Assembly: GCF_001995215.1 (NCBI RefSeq)
Contig: NZ_MUXN01000012.1
Span: 1 to 64,000, forward strand
Direction: 5' to 3'
DNA length: 64,000 nt
Origin: Amycolatopsis azurea DSM 43854
Lineage (GTDB): Bacteria; Actinomycetota; Actinomycetes; Mycobacteriales; Pseudonocardiaceae
Below are positions 1 to 8,584 of this stretch, in pieces. The notes beneath the pieces are model-generated. The model ran no database searches. It worked only from the letters and a program-made list of their open reading frames with translations, and was not told where the DNA came from. Every line of letters begins with the position of its first letter. Position 1 is the stretch's first letter. Both the position numbers and the translations under genes were made by a program.

Positions 1-18
1 CCGCCGGACTAACATTAG

Positions 19-80
19 AAAAAGAGGGCCGAGGGCCTGGTCGAGAACCGAGAGTTCTCCCAGGCCCTCGGCCCTTTTTT
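19..80. terminator. Strong Rho-independent terminator, probably bidirectional
   Basis: A 15-bp perfect stem (GGGCCGAGGGCCTGG with its complement CCAGGCCCTCGGCCC) is extended by an A-run on the left and six T on the right. An inner GAGAAC/GTTCTC hairpin lies in the loop. It ends whatever gene lies left of the window and could also stop reads coming from the right. No gene is seen in bases 1-182. Confidence 0.85.
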
Positions 81-144
81 CATACCCACACACCCCGGCC
101 GCAACTAGTCACCTACTTGCGCCGATAGCCGGCCCCGCGCGAGC

Positions 145-168
145 GCGATAGCAAAGGTCCCTTGCTCG
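145..168 (-). repeat. Family A repeat, single arm
   Basis: GCGATAGCAAAGGTCCCTTG followed by CTC. This is one arm of the dispersed hairpin element that recurs through the window. It lies just beyond the 3' end of the Lrp-type regulator gene, and no matching second arm is nearby. Confidence 0.85.
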
Positions 169-182
169 CCCCGCGGCGTCGC

Positions 183-629
183 TCAGCAGCTCTGCCGACC
201 GACCGCGCGCCGGCGGACAGGTGACGAGAAGACCAGCGAAGTCGTCGTCTCCCCATAGCGCTGCATCCGCTCTACGAGCTCTTCCAGCTCCGCTGTGTTC
301 CGGCAGGCGACCCTCACCAGCCAGCACTCGTCTCCCGTGACGTGATCGGCGTCGAGCACCTGGGGAAGCGCGAGGATGGTTTCGCGGAAGCGAGGCGTGT
401 CGAGGCTTCGCACCTTTGCCCGGACCATCGCCTCGATCGGGAGCCCGAGCTTGGTGAGATCGACGCTGGCCGAGTATCCGGTGATGATCCCCTTCTCCTC
501 GAGCCGACGAACCCGCTCGGTCACAGCCGGCGCCGACAGCGATACCCGGCGGCCGAGCTCGGAGAAAGTCAGCCGGCCGTCTGACTGGAGTAGTTCGAGC
601 AGCTGCCAGTCGAGATCATCGAGGTTCAC
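183..629 (-). CDS. Lrp/AsnC family transcriptional regulator
   Basis: 148 aa, the normal length for the family. An N-terminal winged helix-turn-helix (about residues 4-60, with the LLQSDGRLTFSELGRRVSLS region and the recognition helix APAVTERVRRLEEKG) is followed by an RAM-type effector-binding domain (about 65-140, containing VTGDECWLVRVA). Such proteins form octamers or dimers that bind amino acids and control nearby genes. It starts at a GTG with a GGAG four bases upstream. The gene is divergent from the rhodanese gene, so that gene is the likely target (inference). The effector cannot be read from sequence. Confidence 0.9.
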   Translation of the reverse strand: MNLDDLDWQLLELLQSDGRLTFSELGRRVSLSAPAVTERVRRLEEKGIITGYSASVDLTKLGLPIEAMVRAKVRSLDTPRFRETILALPQVLDADHVTGDECWLVRVACRNTAELEELVERMQRYGETTTSLVFSSPVRRRAVGRQSC

Positions 630-659
630 AGAACTCCAGGTCGATCGTCATCTCCGCCA

Positions 660-699
660 GGAATCTCCAGGCTAGTCGTCAGCGAGACCTGGAATCTCC
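660..699. promoter_or_regulatory. Candidate operator: GGAATCTCC repeated with about 31-bp spacing
   Basis: The divergent promoter region between the Lrp-type regulator and the rhodanese gene holds two GGAATCTCC copies (660-668 and 691-699), in contexts CCAGGAATCTCCAGG and CCTGGAATCTCCGATG. The spacing is three helical turns, which fits cooperative binding of an Lrp-type protein on one DNA face. Assignment to this regulator is inference. Confidence 0.4.
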
Positions 700-736
700 G
701 ATGTTGTGGATGATCACCGATCAGCAGGATTGAGGC

Positions 737-1189
737 ATGACGACCGAATCCCGCGTACTGACGTTCCCGGCCTTGGACAGCTTGACCGCGGCTGCGCTCC
801 TGCGCGCCGAGCTCGCCCTCGACGTCGACCCCGATGATCTCGTTCGCGACCTCGACTCCGGTTCTCAGCAGGGCTACATGATCGTCGAGACCAGGGCGCC
901 CGAGGCCTTCGCGACGGCCCGCATCCCCGGCGCGATCAATCTCCCGTACCGGGACATGACTCCCGAGTCGGTCAGCGAACTCGACCGCGATCTCGTCTAC
1001 GTCTGCTACTGCGAGAGCATCCACTGCAACGCCGCGACCAAGGGCGCCCTGAAACTCGCGGAACTCGGCTTCAAGGTCAAGCGCCTGTCCGGCGGCATCA
1101 CCGCCTGGCAAGCAGCCGGCTATCCCGTTGACCGGGACCTCCTCACTCCCGCCCTCACCTCCGCACCCTCCCCACGCTGCGCCTGCTGA
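737..1189 (+). CDS. Rhodanese-like domain protein
   Basis: 150 aa with one rhodanese fold at about residues 35-135. Diagnostic parts are YMIVETRAPEAFATARIPGA (the D/E-x-R-x3-E-F-x3-HIPGA block) and the active-site strand VYVCYCESIHCNAATK, whose last cysteine (HCN) sits where the catalytic Cys of the CxxxxR-type loop is expected. It ends with LSGGITAWQAAGYPV. Such proteins transfer sulfane sulfur to thiol acceptors in the cytoplasm. The tail (SPRCAC) adds two further cysteines. The gene is probably controlled by the divergent Lrp regulator. The acceptor is unknown. Confidence 0.88.
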   Translation: MTTESRVLTFPALDSLTAAALLRAELALDVDPDDLVRDLDSGSQQGYMIVETRAPEAFATARIPGAINLPYRDMTPESVSELDRDLVYVCYCESIHCNAATKGALKLAELGFKVKRLSGGITAWQAAGYPVDRDLLTPALTSAPSPRCAC

Positions 1190-1194
1190 CCAAG

Positions 1195-1252
1195 GGAGCA
1201 AGGGACCTTTGCTGTCACCGCCCCCGAGCGATAGCAAAGGTCCCTTGCTCTC
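1195..1252. repeat. Family A hairpin repeat, full
   Basis: Left arm GGAGCAAGGGACCTTTGCTG, right arm ATAGCAAAGGTCCCTTGCTC, with a C-rich loop. The outer stem is perfect and the inner part uses G-T pairing (GCTGTC against GATAGC). It fills the gap between two co-directional genes and lies 6 bases after the rhodanese stop. Confidence 0.9.
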
Positions 1253-1274
1253 CTGGCGGTCGTAGGCTGGGGTG

Positions 1275-2030
1275 GTGACCGCTCCCAAGTTGCTCGTCAT
1301 CCAGCCAGATGAATCAGATCCGATCGGCCCCCTCGGCGACTGGCTCACCGAGGCGGGAGCCGAGCTCGACATCAGGTTGCCACCCGAACAGGGCCTACCC
1401 GCCGATCTTGATGGGTACGCGGGCGTCGTCTGCCTCGGCGGAGGGATGGGCGCCAACGACGATGTCGCGCACCCGTGGCTCGCGGACGTGCGGAAGCTTC
1501 TTTCGAAGGCCGCGAGCGCGCGCATCCCAACACTCGCCATCTGCCTCGGTGGGCAGCTCCTGGCGGTGGCGCTGGGAGGTGGCGTCGCCACCGGCGATCA
1601 GGGACCTGAGGTCGGCCCAGGGCTTGTGTCCAAGAAGGACGCTGCCTGGACCGATCCGCTCTTCGCGGACCTGCCACTCATGCAGGACGTCCTCCAGTTC
1701 CACAACGACGCGATCACCAGGCTGCCCGCAGGTGCCGAGCTTCTCGCTTCCTCGCCGAGGTACGCCAACCAAGCTTTCCGATTCGACCGTTGTGCCTACG
1801 GTGTCCAGTTCCATATCGAGACGACGCCGGACGTGGTCCTCGACTGGGCGCGGCAGTCGCCGGAAATGGCGGAACTCACCCGGCCGGAGGTACTGACCCA
1901 GGAAAACCTCGCTCGGGTGCACGCCGATATCACCGAAACCTGGCGACCGTTCGCGCACCGCTTCGTCCGACTGGTGTCCGGCGACCTCGCTCCGGCTGCG
2001 GACCGTCAACGCACATTGCCGATGGCTTAA
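1275..2030 (+). CDS. Class I glutamine amidotransferase-like protein
   Basis: About 251 aa, similar to the stand-alone GATase1 proteins often labelled GMP synthase-like. Catalytic features: the nucleophile elbow AICLGGQLLA (Cys at about residue 90), and YGVQFHIETTPDVV, supplying the His and Glu of the triad. The oxyanion region CLGGGMGAND lies near the N-terminus. It lacks any synthetase domain, so it probably hydrolyses a glutamine-like or gamma-glutamyl substrate (inference). Two adjacent GTG codons are possible starts; 1275 is chosen because TAGGCT at 1263-1268 fits a -10 box for a leaderless transcript. No partner gene is adjacent. Confidence 0.82.
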   Translation: MTAPKLLVIQPDESDPIGPLGDWLTEAGAELDIRLPPEQGLPADLDGYAGVVCLGGGMGANDDVAHPWLADVRKLLSKAASARIPTLAICLGGQLLAVALGGGVATGDQGPEVGPGLVSKKDAAWTDPLFADLPLMQDVLQFHNDAITRLPAGAELLASSPRYANQAFRFDRCAYGVQFHIETTPDVVLDWARQSPEMAELTRPEVLTQENLARVHADITETWRPFAHRFVRLVSGDLAPAADRQRTLPMA

Positions 2031-2123
2031 CGACTTATGTCTCAAATGTGTATGGGTTATTAACACTCCGTCCTGACTGTCAGGTACCTTGCGAAGGGAG
2101 TTTCGAAGGGTTCGGAGGTCGGG

Positions 2124-3254
2124 GTGGAGCCCTCAGTGTTGGTCGTGCTCGTCGTCGTCACGGCCCTAATTTTCGATTTCACAAACGGTTTCCACGACAC
2201 GGCCAACTCGATGGCGACGTCGATCGCCACCGGGGCGTTGCGACCCAAGGTCGCGGTGACGATCTCCGCGGTCCTGAACCTGGTCGGAGCCTTCCTGTCG
2301 GTCGAAGTGGCCAAGACCATCTCGAATGGACTGGTCGACGACACCAAGATCGGACCGGCGATCGTGTTCGGTGGTCTGGTCGGGGCGATCATGTGGAACC
2401 TGGTGACCTGGTTCGTCGGACTGCCTTCCAGCTCGTCCCACGCGTTGTTCGGCGGCCTGATCGGCGCCACATGGGTGTCCGCCGGAACGGACTCTGTCCA
2501 TTTCGGAAAGATCGTCGAGAAGGTCCTGGTTCCGGCAGCGCTGTCGCCAGTCCTGGCTGGCCTCGTCGCGATGATCGTGACCTACTTCGTCTACCGGATC
2601 TTCGTCCGTCGCGGCCGCACCGCAGGCTTCCGGGTTGGACAGATCATCTCGGCTTCGCTGGTCTCGCTTGCCCATGGCACGAACGACGCGCAGAAGACGA
2701 TGGGCATCATCACGCTGACGATGATCACCGCTGGAACCCTCCCCGCCGGGTCCGGCCCGCCGCTCTGGGTGATCGTCAGCGCGGCGTTGGCGTTGGCGCT
2801 CGGCACCTACCTGGGCGGCTGGCGTATCACCTACACGCTGGGTAAGGGCCTGACGGACATCGATGGCCCGCAAGGCTTCGCCGCTCAGACCAGTTCGGCG
2901 GCGGTCATCCTCGCTTCGACGAACTTCGGCTTTCCGCTCTCGACGACCCATGTCTGTTCCGGAGGCATCGTGGGCTCTGGCGTGGGCAGAAACGAGTCCC
3001 CGGTGCGCTGGCGCACAGCCGGTCGCATGGTGATCGCCTGGTTGTTCACGCTTCCGGCGGCGGCCATCGTCGGTGCTGCGGCCGGTCTCGTGACCTCGAC
3101 GGGCACGGTGGGCACCATCGCCGTCGGCGTAGTCGGCCTGGCAGTCGGCATCGGGATCTACCTGCTTTCACGACGAAGCCCTGTCAACGCGGGCAGTTTC
3201 GCCGACCCCACCTCGACCGTTCCTGAACAGGAAGTCGGCAGGATCGCCGCCTAG
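2124..3254 (+). CDS. PiT family inorganic phosphate transporter
   Basis: 376 aa integral membrane protein with about ten hydrophobic segments. Both halves of the PiT repeat are recognisable: N-terminal DFTNGFHDTANSMATSIATG and GLPSSSSHALFGGLIG, C-terminal LAHGTNDAQKTMGIIT and FGFPLSTTHVCSGGIVGSG. These proteins import phosphate (often as metal phosphate) with protons or sodium at low affinity. The start is a GTG preceded by GGAGGTCGGG. No PhoU-like partner gene is adjacent. Family assignment is secure; ion coupling is not visible. Confidence 0.93.
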   Translation: MEPSVLVVLVVVTALIFDFTNGFHDTANSMATSIATGALRPKVAVTISAVLNLVGAFLSVEVAKTISNGLVDDTKIGPAIVFGGLVGAIMWNLVTWFVGLPSSSSHALFGGLIGATWVSAGTDSVHFGKIVEKVLVPAALSPVLAGLVAMIVTYFVYRIFVRRGRTAGFRVGQIISASLVSLAHGTNDAQKTMGIITLTMITAGTLPAGSGPPLWVIVSAALALALGTYLGGWRITYTLGKGLTDIDGPQGFAAQTSSAAVILASTNFGFPLSTTHVCSGGIVGSGVGRNESPVRWRTAGRMVIAWLFTLPAAAIVGAAAGLVTSTGTVGTIAVGVVGLAVGIGIYLLSRRSPVNAGSFADPTSTVPEQEVGRIAA

Positions 3255-3256
3255 AG

Positions 3257-3312
3257 AAGCAAGGGACCTTTGGTATCGCCGGGTGCCCGGCGATACCAAA
3301 GGTCCCTTGCTC
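3257..3312. repeat. Family A hairpin repeat, full (GGTATC variant)
   Basis: AAGCAAGGGACCTTTGGTAT pairs with ATACCAAAGGTCCCTTGC around a GGGTGCCC loop. Both arms carry the variant GGTATC in place of GCTATC, so the change is compensated. It starts within 3 bases of the phosphate-transporter stop codon. Confidence 0.92.
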
Positions 3313-3363
3313 CCTTGCGCGTCCGGCTGGTGCCTGGAGCAAGGGCGACTACGGTGGAAGCCG

Positions 3364-6336
3364 ATGGTTGAGCGCGCCAGGCCGACCGCTTCCGTGGCGA
3401 GATACGGCTTCACCGACCCCCGTGCCGACGGGCAGCTGCGTGCTGCCGGTTGGTGGACCGAATCCGGCCCGGACGGCTCCGCCGCCGACGTCTTGTCAGC
3501 ACTTTCCCGCGCGGCGGATCCCGATCTCGCCTTGAGCGGGCTCGACCGAATCAGGGAAGCGGACCCTGCCGCGTGGGATGAGCTCGACCAGGCACTTCGC
3601 ACCAACCGCACCTTCCGCGGCCGGATGCTCGGTGTCCTGGGCACGTCGAGCGCGCTCGCCGACTTCCTGGTCGCGAACACCGACTGCTGGAAGACCCTCC
3701 AAGGCGACAAGAACACCGAGCCGGATCAGTATGTGAGCCGTCTCCTCGACCATTTGCGGTCAGAAGGCGAATTGCTCACCGGTCTCGAGTCGGAGCAGGC
3801 GCTTCGCGTCGGGTACAGAGAGCTGCTGCTCGGAATCGCAGCGGCCGACCTCGGCCACCTGGTCGAACCCGGCCTCCACCAGCCGCCTTATGCCGAGATC
3901 GGGGCCCAGCTCACCAAACTGGCCGAAGCCGCGCTGACCGCGGGACTTCTGGTCGCGGAGTCTGAGGTAGGTGCCGGCGTCGAAGGTCGGCTGGCCGTGA
4001 TCGCCATGGGCAAGTGCGGCGGCCGAGAGCTGAACTACGTGAGCGACGTCGATGTCATCTTCGTCGGCGATGGGGATCTTTCGATCTCGACGCGGCTTGC
4101 CAGCACGATGATGCGCGTGGTCGGCAAGGCCTGCTTCGAGGTCGACGCGGCGTTGCGCCCGGAGGGCAAGGCGGGCGCTTTGGTCCGGACACTCGACGGG
4201 CACGCCGCCTACTACCAAAAGTGGGCCAAGACCTGGGAGTTCCAGGCTCTGCTCAAAGCGCGGCCGGTCGCGGGCGACGCGGAACTCGGGCGCCAGTACG
4301 CGGAGATGGTCGCACCCAAGGTGTGGGCGGCGGCCGATCGGGAGAATTTCGTCCCCGAGGTACAAAAGATGCGGCGCCGCGTCGAAGGCCACGTGCCCTC
4401 GGCGCACGCCGAGCGGGAGCTGAAGCTGGGACGCGGCGGCCTTCGCGATGTCGAGTTCGCTGTGCAGTTGCTGCAGCTGGTCCACGGTCGGATCGACGCT
4501 GAGTTGCGTTCTCCGTCCACCATGGACGCACTCGCCGCGCTGGGGGAAGGCGGGTACGTCGGTCGCAAGGATGCTGCGGAGCTCGGAGCTTCCTACGAGT
4601 TCCTCCGGACGATCGAGCACCGGCTCCAGCTCCGCCGACTCCGGCGCACGCACCTGTTCCCTGCCGCTTCGGACGCCGGCGAGCTGCGAACGATCGCCAG
4701 GGCCAGTGGAGTACGGCCCGCCCGGGGCAAAAGCGAAGGGGACGTGCTGCTGGCGGAGTTTCGCCGCCACCTGCAGAGCATCCGGCGTCTTCACGAGAAA
4801 CTCTTCTACCGGCCTCTGTTGCAGTCGGTCGCGAATGTGCCGACCGAGGCGCTACGGCTGACGACGAAGCAAGCAGAGAGCCGCCTCGCCGCGCTTGGCT
4901 ATGCCGCGCCGGACGGTGCCCTCCAGCACATCAAGGCGCTGACCGCGGGAATGTCACGCCGGGCGGCCATCCAGCAGGCTCTGCTGCCGGTCTTGCTGGA
5001 TCTGCTCGCCGACACCCCGGACCCGGACCGTGGTCTTCTGTCCTACCGGAAGGTCTCGGAAGCACTCGAAGAAACGCCTTGGTACCTCAGGGTTCTTCGG
5101 GACGAGGGTGCCGTTGTCGAGCGGCTCGCCTTCTTGCTGGGCACGTCGCGGCTGGTGCCTGACCTGCTGGCGAGAGCGCCGGAAGTGCTGCAGCTGCTCG
5201 GTGATCCCACACGCTTGGCCGGTCGCACTCCAGCAGAAGTAGCCACCTCGCTGCGAGCCGCAGTGCGGCGTCAGCCGGGGTTGAACGCCGCGGTCGCGGC
5301 CGCGAGGTCGCTCCGTCGGCACGAGATGCTGCGGGTCGCCTCGGCGGACCTTCTGGGGTTGCTTGACGTCCCAGCGGTCTGCGAGGCGTTGTCGAGCGTG
5401 TGGGTCGCCGTGTTGCAGGGTGCCCTGGCCGCTGCTTTCCGCCAGCGCCAGGCAGAGCTCGGTCAGACGCCCGCGAAGATCGCCGTCATCGGCATGGGGC
5501 GTCTGGGCGGGGCCGAGCTCGGATATGGGTCCGATGCGGACGTGCTCTTCGTCTGCGAGCCGACAGAAGGTGTGTCGGACTCCGAAGCGGCGAAGTTCGC
5601 TTCGTCGGTCGCCGAGACGGTTCGAAAGATACTTGGGGCGCCGAGCCCCGATCCAGCGCTGGTCGTCGACGCCGATCTCCGTCCGGAGGGGCGGAGCGGC
5701 CCGCTCGTGCGGACACTCGAGTCCTACCGCAGCTACTACGGGCGATGGGCGGAGGTCTGGGAATCGCAGGCGCTGCTCCGGGCTCGGTTCATCGCCGGTG
5801 ACGACGACCTCGGCGCACGGTTCATCGAGATGATCGACCCCATCCGCTACCCGCAGGCGGGCCTCGACGCGGTCCGGGTGCGGGAGATCAGGCGTATCAA
5901 GGCGAGGGTGGAGACGGAACGGATGCCGAAGGGCGCCGACCCGACACGACACACGAAGCTCGGGCGGGGAGGACTCGCCGACGTGGAGTGGACCGTGCAA
6001 CTCATGCAACTGCGTCACGGACACGAAGTAGAGGGGCTTCGGACCACCTCCACGATCGAGGCGCTCAAGGCCGCGGTGGAGGCGAGGCTCGCCGAACCCG
6101 CCGAGATCGAATCCCTGACCGAGGCATGGCTCTTGGCGACGCGTGTCCGGAATGCCGGAATGCTGGTGCGAGGTAAGGCTGTCGACGAGATCCCCAGCTC
6201 CGGCCGAGATCTCGCCGCGGTCGCGCGGGTGCTCGGCTACTCGGCCGATGACGATCCAGGCGAGTTCCTCGACGCCTACCGTCGGACGACTCGACGTGCC
6301 CACGCGGTCGTGGAGACCCTCTTCTATCAGGGCTGA
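3364..6336 (+). CDS. glnE: Bifunctional glutamine synthetase adenylyltransferase/deadenylyltransferase
   Basis: 990 aa. It attaches AMP to, and removes it from, a tyrosine of glutamine synthetase, and so tunes ammonium assimilation. There are two nucleotidyltransferase domains. The N-terminal (deadenylylating) one has GKCGGRELNYVSDVDVIF at about 213-232. The C-terminal (adenylylating) one has GMGRLGGAELGYGSDADVLF at about 708-728. Each is followed by a helical GlnD-type domain with the RRVEGHVPS or KLGRGGLADVEW signature. An upstream in-frame ATG would translate the family A repeat, so ATG 3364 is chosen; TACGGT at 3350-3355 supports a leaderless start. Its substrate gene glnA lies about 0.65 kb downstream on the other strand. 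Confidence 0.96.
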   Translation: MVERARPTASVARYGFTDPRADGQLRAAGWWTESGPDGSAADVLSALSRAADPDLALSGLDRIREADPAAWDELDQALRTNRTFRGRMLGVLGTSSALADFLVANTDCWKTLQGDKNTEPDQYVSRLLDHLRSEGELLTGLESEQALRVGYRELLLGIAAADLGHLVEPGLHQPPYAEIGAQLTKLAEAALTAGLLVAESEVGAGVEGRLAVIAMGKCGGRELNYVSDVDVIFVGDGDLSISTRLASTMMRVVGKACFEVDAALRPEGKAGALVRTLDGHAAYYQKWAKTWEFQALLKARPVAGDAELGRQYAEMVAPKVWAAADRENFVPEVQKMRRRVEGHVPSAHAERELKLGRGGLRDVEFAVQLLQLVHGRIDAELRSPSTMDALAALGEGGYVGRKDAAELGASYEFLRTIEHRLQLRRLRRTHLFPAASDAGELRTIARASGVRPARGKSEGDVLLAEFRRHLQSIRRLHEKLFYRPLLQSVANVPTEALRLTTKQAESRLAALGYAAPDGALQHIKALTAGMSRRAAIQQALLPVLLDLLADTPDPDRGLLSYRKVSEALEETPWYLRVLRDEGAVVERLAFLLGTSRLVPDLLARAPEVLQLLGDPTRLAGRTPAEVATSLRAAVRRQPGLNAAVAAARSLRRHEMLRVASADLLGLLDVPAVCEALSSVWVAVLQGALAAAFRQRQAELGQTPAKIAVIGMGRLGGAELGYGSDADVLFVCEPTEGVSDSEAAKFASSVAETVRKILGAPSPDPALVVDADLRPEGRSGPLVRTLESYRSYYGRWAEVWESQALLRARFIAGDDDLGARFIEMIDPIRYPQAGLDAVRVREIRRIKARVETERMPKGADPTRHTKLGRGGLADVEWTVQLMQLRHGHEVEGLRTTSTIEALKAAVEARLAEPAEIESLTEAWLLATRVRNAGMLVRGKAVDEIPSSGRDLAAVARVLGYSADDDPGEFLDAYRRTTRRAHAVVETLFYQG

Positions 6337-6356
6337 CCCCGCTGACCTGCGGGAAG

Positions 6357-6421
6357 CAAGCAAGGGACCTTTGCTGTCGCGTCGTCCACGCGCGGCAGGC
6401 GACAGCAAAGGTCCCTTGCTC
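6357..6421. repeat. Family A hairpin repeat, full (GCTGTCGC variant)
   Basis: Arms CAAGGGACCTTTGCTGTCGC and GCGACAGCAAAGGTCCCTTG flank a 23-base GC-rich loop. Both arms carry G/C at the position that is A/T in the common form, a compensating change. It lies 20 bases after the glnE stop, before a co-directional gene. Confidence 0.92.
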
Positions 6422-6465
6422 ACACTTCGGCGTCGCGGACGAGGAGCGGCGCTTACAGTGGACCG

Positions 6466-6900
6466 GTGACTGTGCGCGAGCCATTTCGCACCCGGATCAA
6501 GGTGCGGCACTACGAGCTGGACACTCTTGGCCACCTCAACCACGCCGTTTACCACTCCTACGGCGAGGTCTCCAGACTCGAGCTGATGGAGCTCGCCGGG
6601 GGTCTCAACTCCGGCATGCGAGATGCGAATCTCGCCTTCGTGCTGCTTGAGTCCCACATCGTGTTCCGTCGCGAACTTCGGGCCGGCGACGTCGTGGACG
6701 TGACCTGTGACGCCAAGTTCGGTACCGGCAAGACGTTCCACATGGACTCGAACATCTACAAGGTCGACGGCACCCTCTCCGCGGAGATCACCTGCACCCT
6801 GGGATTGATGGATCTCGAGCGACGCAAGCTGGTGGATGACCCACGCGGCCGGATCGAGCGAGCGGGCGTCGATCTGAAGGTTCTCTCCACATCGGAGTAG
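6466..6900 (+). CDS. Acyl-CoA thioesterase, 4HBT hotdog family
   Basis: 144 aa, a single hotdog fold. The N-terminal motif YELDTLGHLNHAVYHSY is the 4-hydroxybenzoyl-CoA thioesterase signature (D-x-x-GH-x-N), whose Asp is the catalytic base. It is followed by the long hotdog helix (EVSRLELMELAGG) and the strand ADEL-type core (RELRAGDVVDVTCDAKFG). The reaction is hydrolysis of a thioester, probably acyl-CoA; chain specificity is not readable. GTG 6466 follows TACAGT (6454-6459), a leaderless arrangement. The neighbours, glnE and glnA, do not suggest a pathway link. Confidence 0.85.
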   Translation: MTVREPFRTRIKVRHYELDTLGHLNHAVYHSYGEVSRLELMELAGGLNSGMRDANLAFVLLESHIVFRRELRAGDVVDVTCDAKFGTGKTFHMDSNIYKVDGTLSAEITCTLGLMDLERRKLVDDPRGRIERAGVDLKVLSTSE

Positions 6901-6922
6901 CCGCTCTGTCAGCTCAAAAGAA

Positions 6923-6963
6923 ACGCCGGTGGTGAGGGCGATTCCGCACCTCACCACCGGCGT
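6923..6963. terminator. Bidirectional hairpin terminator between convergent genes
   Basis: ACGCCGGTGGTGAGG pairs over 15 bp with CCTCACCACCGGCGT. It lies in the gap between the thioesterase (+) and glnA (-) stop codons. On the minus strand the stem is followed by TTTCTTTTGAG, a fair U-tract for glnA. Confidence 0.8.
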
Positions 6964-6987
6964 GCTCTTGGTGTTCCTACCGCACGA

Positions 6988-8412
6988 TCACACGTCGTAG
7001 TAGAGCGAGAACTCGTACGGGTGCGGGCGCAGCCGCAGCGGGTCGATCTCGTTCTCACGCTTGTAGGAGATCCACGTGTCGATCACGTCGGGGGTGAACA
7101 CGCCACCCTCGAGCAGGTAGTCGTGGTCGGCCTCCAGCGTGTCGAGAACCGCGCCGAGGTCGCCAGGAACGAGCTTGACGTTCTGGGCCTCCTCCGGCGG
7201 GAGCTCGTAGAGGTCCTTGTCGATGGGCTCCGGCGGCTCGATCTTGTTCTTGATGCCGTCGAGACCGGCCATCATCATCGCCGAGAACGCCAGGTACGGG
7301 TTGCCGGACGAGTCCGGGCACCGGAACTCGGCACGCTTGGCCTTCGGGTTGTTGCCCGTGATGGGGATACGGACACAAGCCGATCGGTTCCGCTGCGAGT
7401 AAACCAGGCTGACCGGCGCCTCGAAGCCCGGCACGAGCCGGTGGTACGAGTTGACGGTCGGGTTGGTGAAGGCCAGCAGGCTCGGCGCGTGCTTGAGCAG
7501 ACCGCCGATGTAGTGACGGGCGGTGTCGGACAGGCCCGCGTAACCCGACTCGTCGTGGAACAGCGGCGTGCCGTCCTTCCACAGCGACTGGTGGCAGTGC
7601 ATGCCCGAGCCGTTGTCACCGGCGAGCGGCTTCGGCATGAAGGTCGCGGTCTTGCCGGCGGCGAACACGGTGTTCTTCACGATGTACTTGAACAGCTGCA
7701 GGTCATCGGCAGCGTGCAACAGCGTGTTGAACTTGTAGTTGATCTCGGTCTGGCCGGCGGTGCCCACCTCGTGGTGCGCACGCTCGATCTCGAAACCGGA
7801 GCCCTGGAGGTTGCGGACGATCTCGTCGCGCAGGTCGGCGAAGTGGTCGACCGGCGGGACGGGGAAGTAGCCGCCCTTGAACTTGGTCTTGTAACCCTGG
7901 TTGCCGCCCGGCACGTCGGCACCGGTGTTCCACCAGCCTTCGACCGAGTCGATCTCGTGGAACGAGGCGTGCTCGGCGGAGTCGAACCGGATCGAGTCGA
8001 AGATGTAGAACTCGGCCTCCGGGCCGAAGAACACGTTGTCGGCGACGCCGTACTCCGAGATGTACTGCTCGGCCTTACGCGCGATGTTGCGCGGGTCGCG
8101 GCTGTACGCCTCGCGGGTGAACGGGTCGTGCACGAAGAAGTTCAGCGAGAGCGTCTTCGCCTTGCGGAACGGGTCGATGCGCGCCGTCTCGGGGTCCGGG
8201 AGGAGCAGCATGTCGGATTCGTGGATCGACTGGAAACCACGCACCGAGGAGCCGTCGAAGGCCAGGCCTTCTTCGTAGGCTTCCTCGTTGAACGCCTTCG
8301 CCGGAACGGTGAAGTGCTGCATAACGCCGGGCAGGTCGCAGAACCTGACGTCGACGACCTCTACGTTCTCGTCGGCGATAAGGCGCTGAATGTCGTCTGG
8401 AGTAGTGGGCAC
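6988..8412 (-). CDS. glnA: Glutamine synthetase, type I (GSI-beta)
   Basis: 474 aa. It makes glutamine from glutamate, ammonia and ATP. Visible signatures: [17 protein letters not shown] near the N-terminus, [11 protein letters not shown] (metal-binding Glu), [21 protein letters not shown] and [10 protein letters not shown]. The adenylylation loop [10 protein letters not shown] carries Tyr402, the equivalent of Tyr397 in the enteric enzyme, so this is the target of the nearby GlnE. It starts at a GTG with AAGGAG 11 bases upstream. Expression is probably under GlnR through the two-box site at 8480-8517. The divergent RDD gene is a conserved neighbour in actinobacteria. Confidence 0.97.
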   Translation of the reverse strand: MPTTPDDIQRLIADENVEVVDVRFCDLPGVMQHFTVPAKAFNEEAYEEGLAFDGSSVRGFQSIHESDMLLLPDPETARIDPFRKAKTLSLNFFVHDPFTREAYSRDPRNIARKAEQYISEYGVADNVFFGPEAEFYIFDSIRFDSAEHASFHEIDSVEGWWNTGADVPGGNQGYKTKFKGGYFPVPPVDHFADLRDEIVRNLQGSGFEIERAHHEVGTAGQTEINYKFNTLLHAADDLQLFKYIVKNTVFAAGKTATFMPKPLAGDNGSGMHCHQSLWKDGTPLFHDESGYAGLSDTARHYIGGLLKHAPSLLAFTNPTVNSYHRLVPGFEAPVSLVYSQRNRSACVRIPITGNNPKAKRAEFRCPDSSGNPYLAFSAMMMAGLDGIKNKIEPPEPIDKDLYELPPEEAQNVKLVPGDLGAVLDTLEADHDYLLEGGVFTPDVIDTWISYKRENEIDPLRLRPHPYEFSLYYDV

Positions 8413-8463
8413 CCTCGGTGACTCCTTCTCGTTCGTTGCCGGCGGCAGTACTCTCTTCGGCTC

Positions 8464-8517
8464 ACGCTAAGAGCGCGGTGTTGCCCGACCGTCACCCGTA
8501 TGTTTCGCCGGTGTTAA
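8464..8517 (-). promoter_or_regulatory. glnA promoter with tandem GlnR-type boxes
   Basis: Read on the minus strand, box 1 is TTAAC-ACCGGC-GAAAC (8502-8517) and box 2 is GTGAC-GGTCGG-GCAAC (8480-8495). Their starts lie exactly 22 bp apart. Both match the actinobacterial GlnR consensus gTnAC-n6-GaAAC, with one deviation each. TAGCGT at 8464-8469 is a plausible -10 hexamer downstream. GlnR itself is not encoded in the window. Confidence 0.75.
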
Positions 8518-8584
8518 CGGGGCGGCGATATCGGGTAGTCGACCAGGGCGAATGTGTCCCGCGCCACCGGCATACCCTGGATGG

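Noticed and set aside
2031-2123. Pho box upstream of the phosphate transporter
   Set aside because: The AT-rich stretch GGGTTATTAACAC was examined, but no pair of GTTCACC-like direct repeats is present.
7021-8421. 466-codon plus-strand frame across glnA
   Set aside because: It is antisense to the certain glnA gene and composed of low-complexity RVDLVLT-type residues, typical of GC-rich shadows. The same applies to the frames opposite hutH, hutU and glnE.
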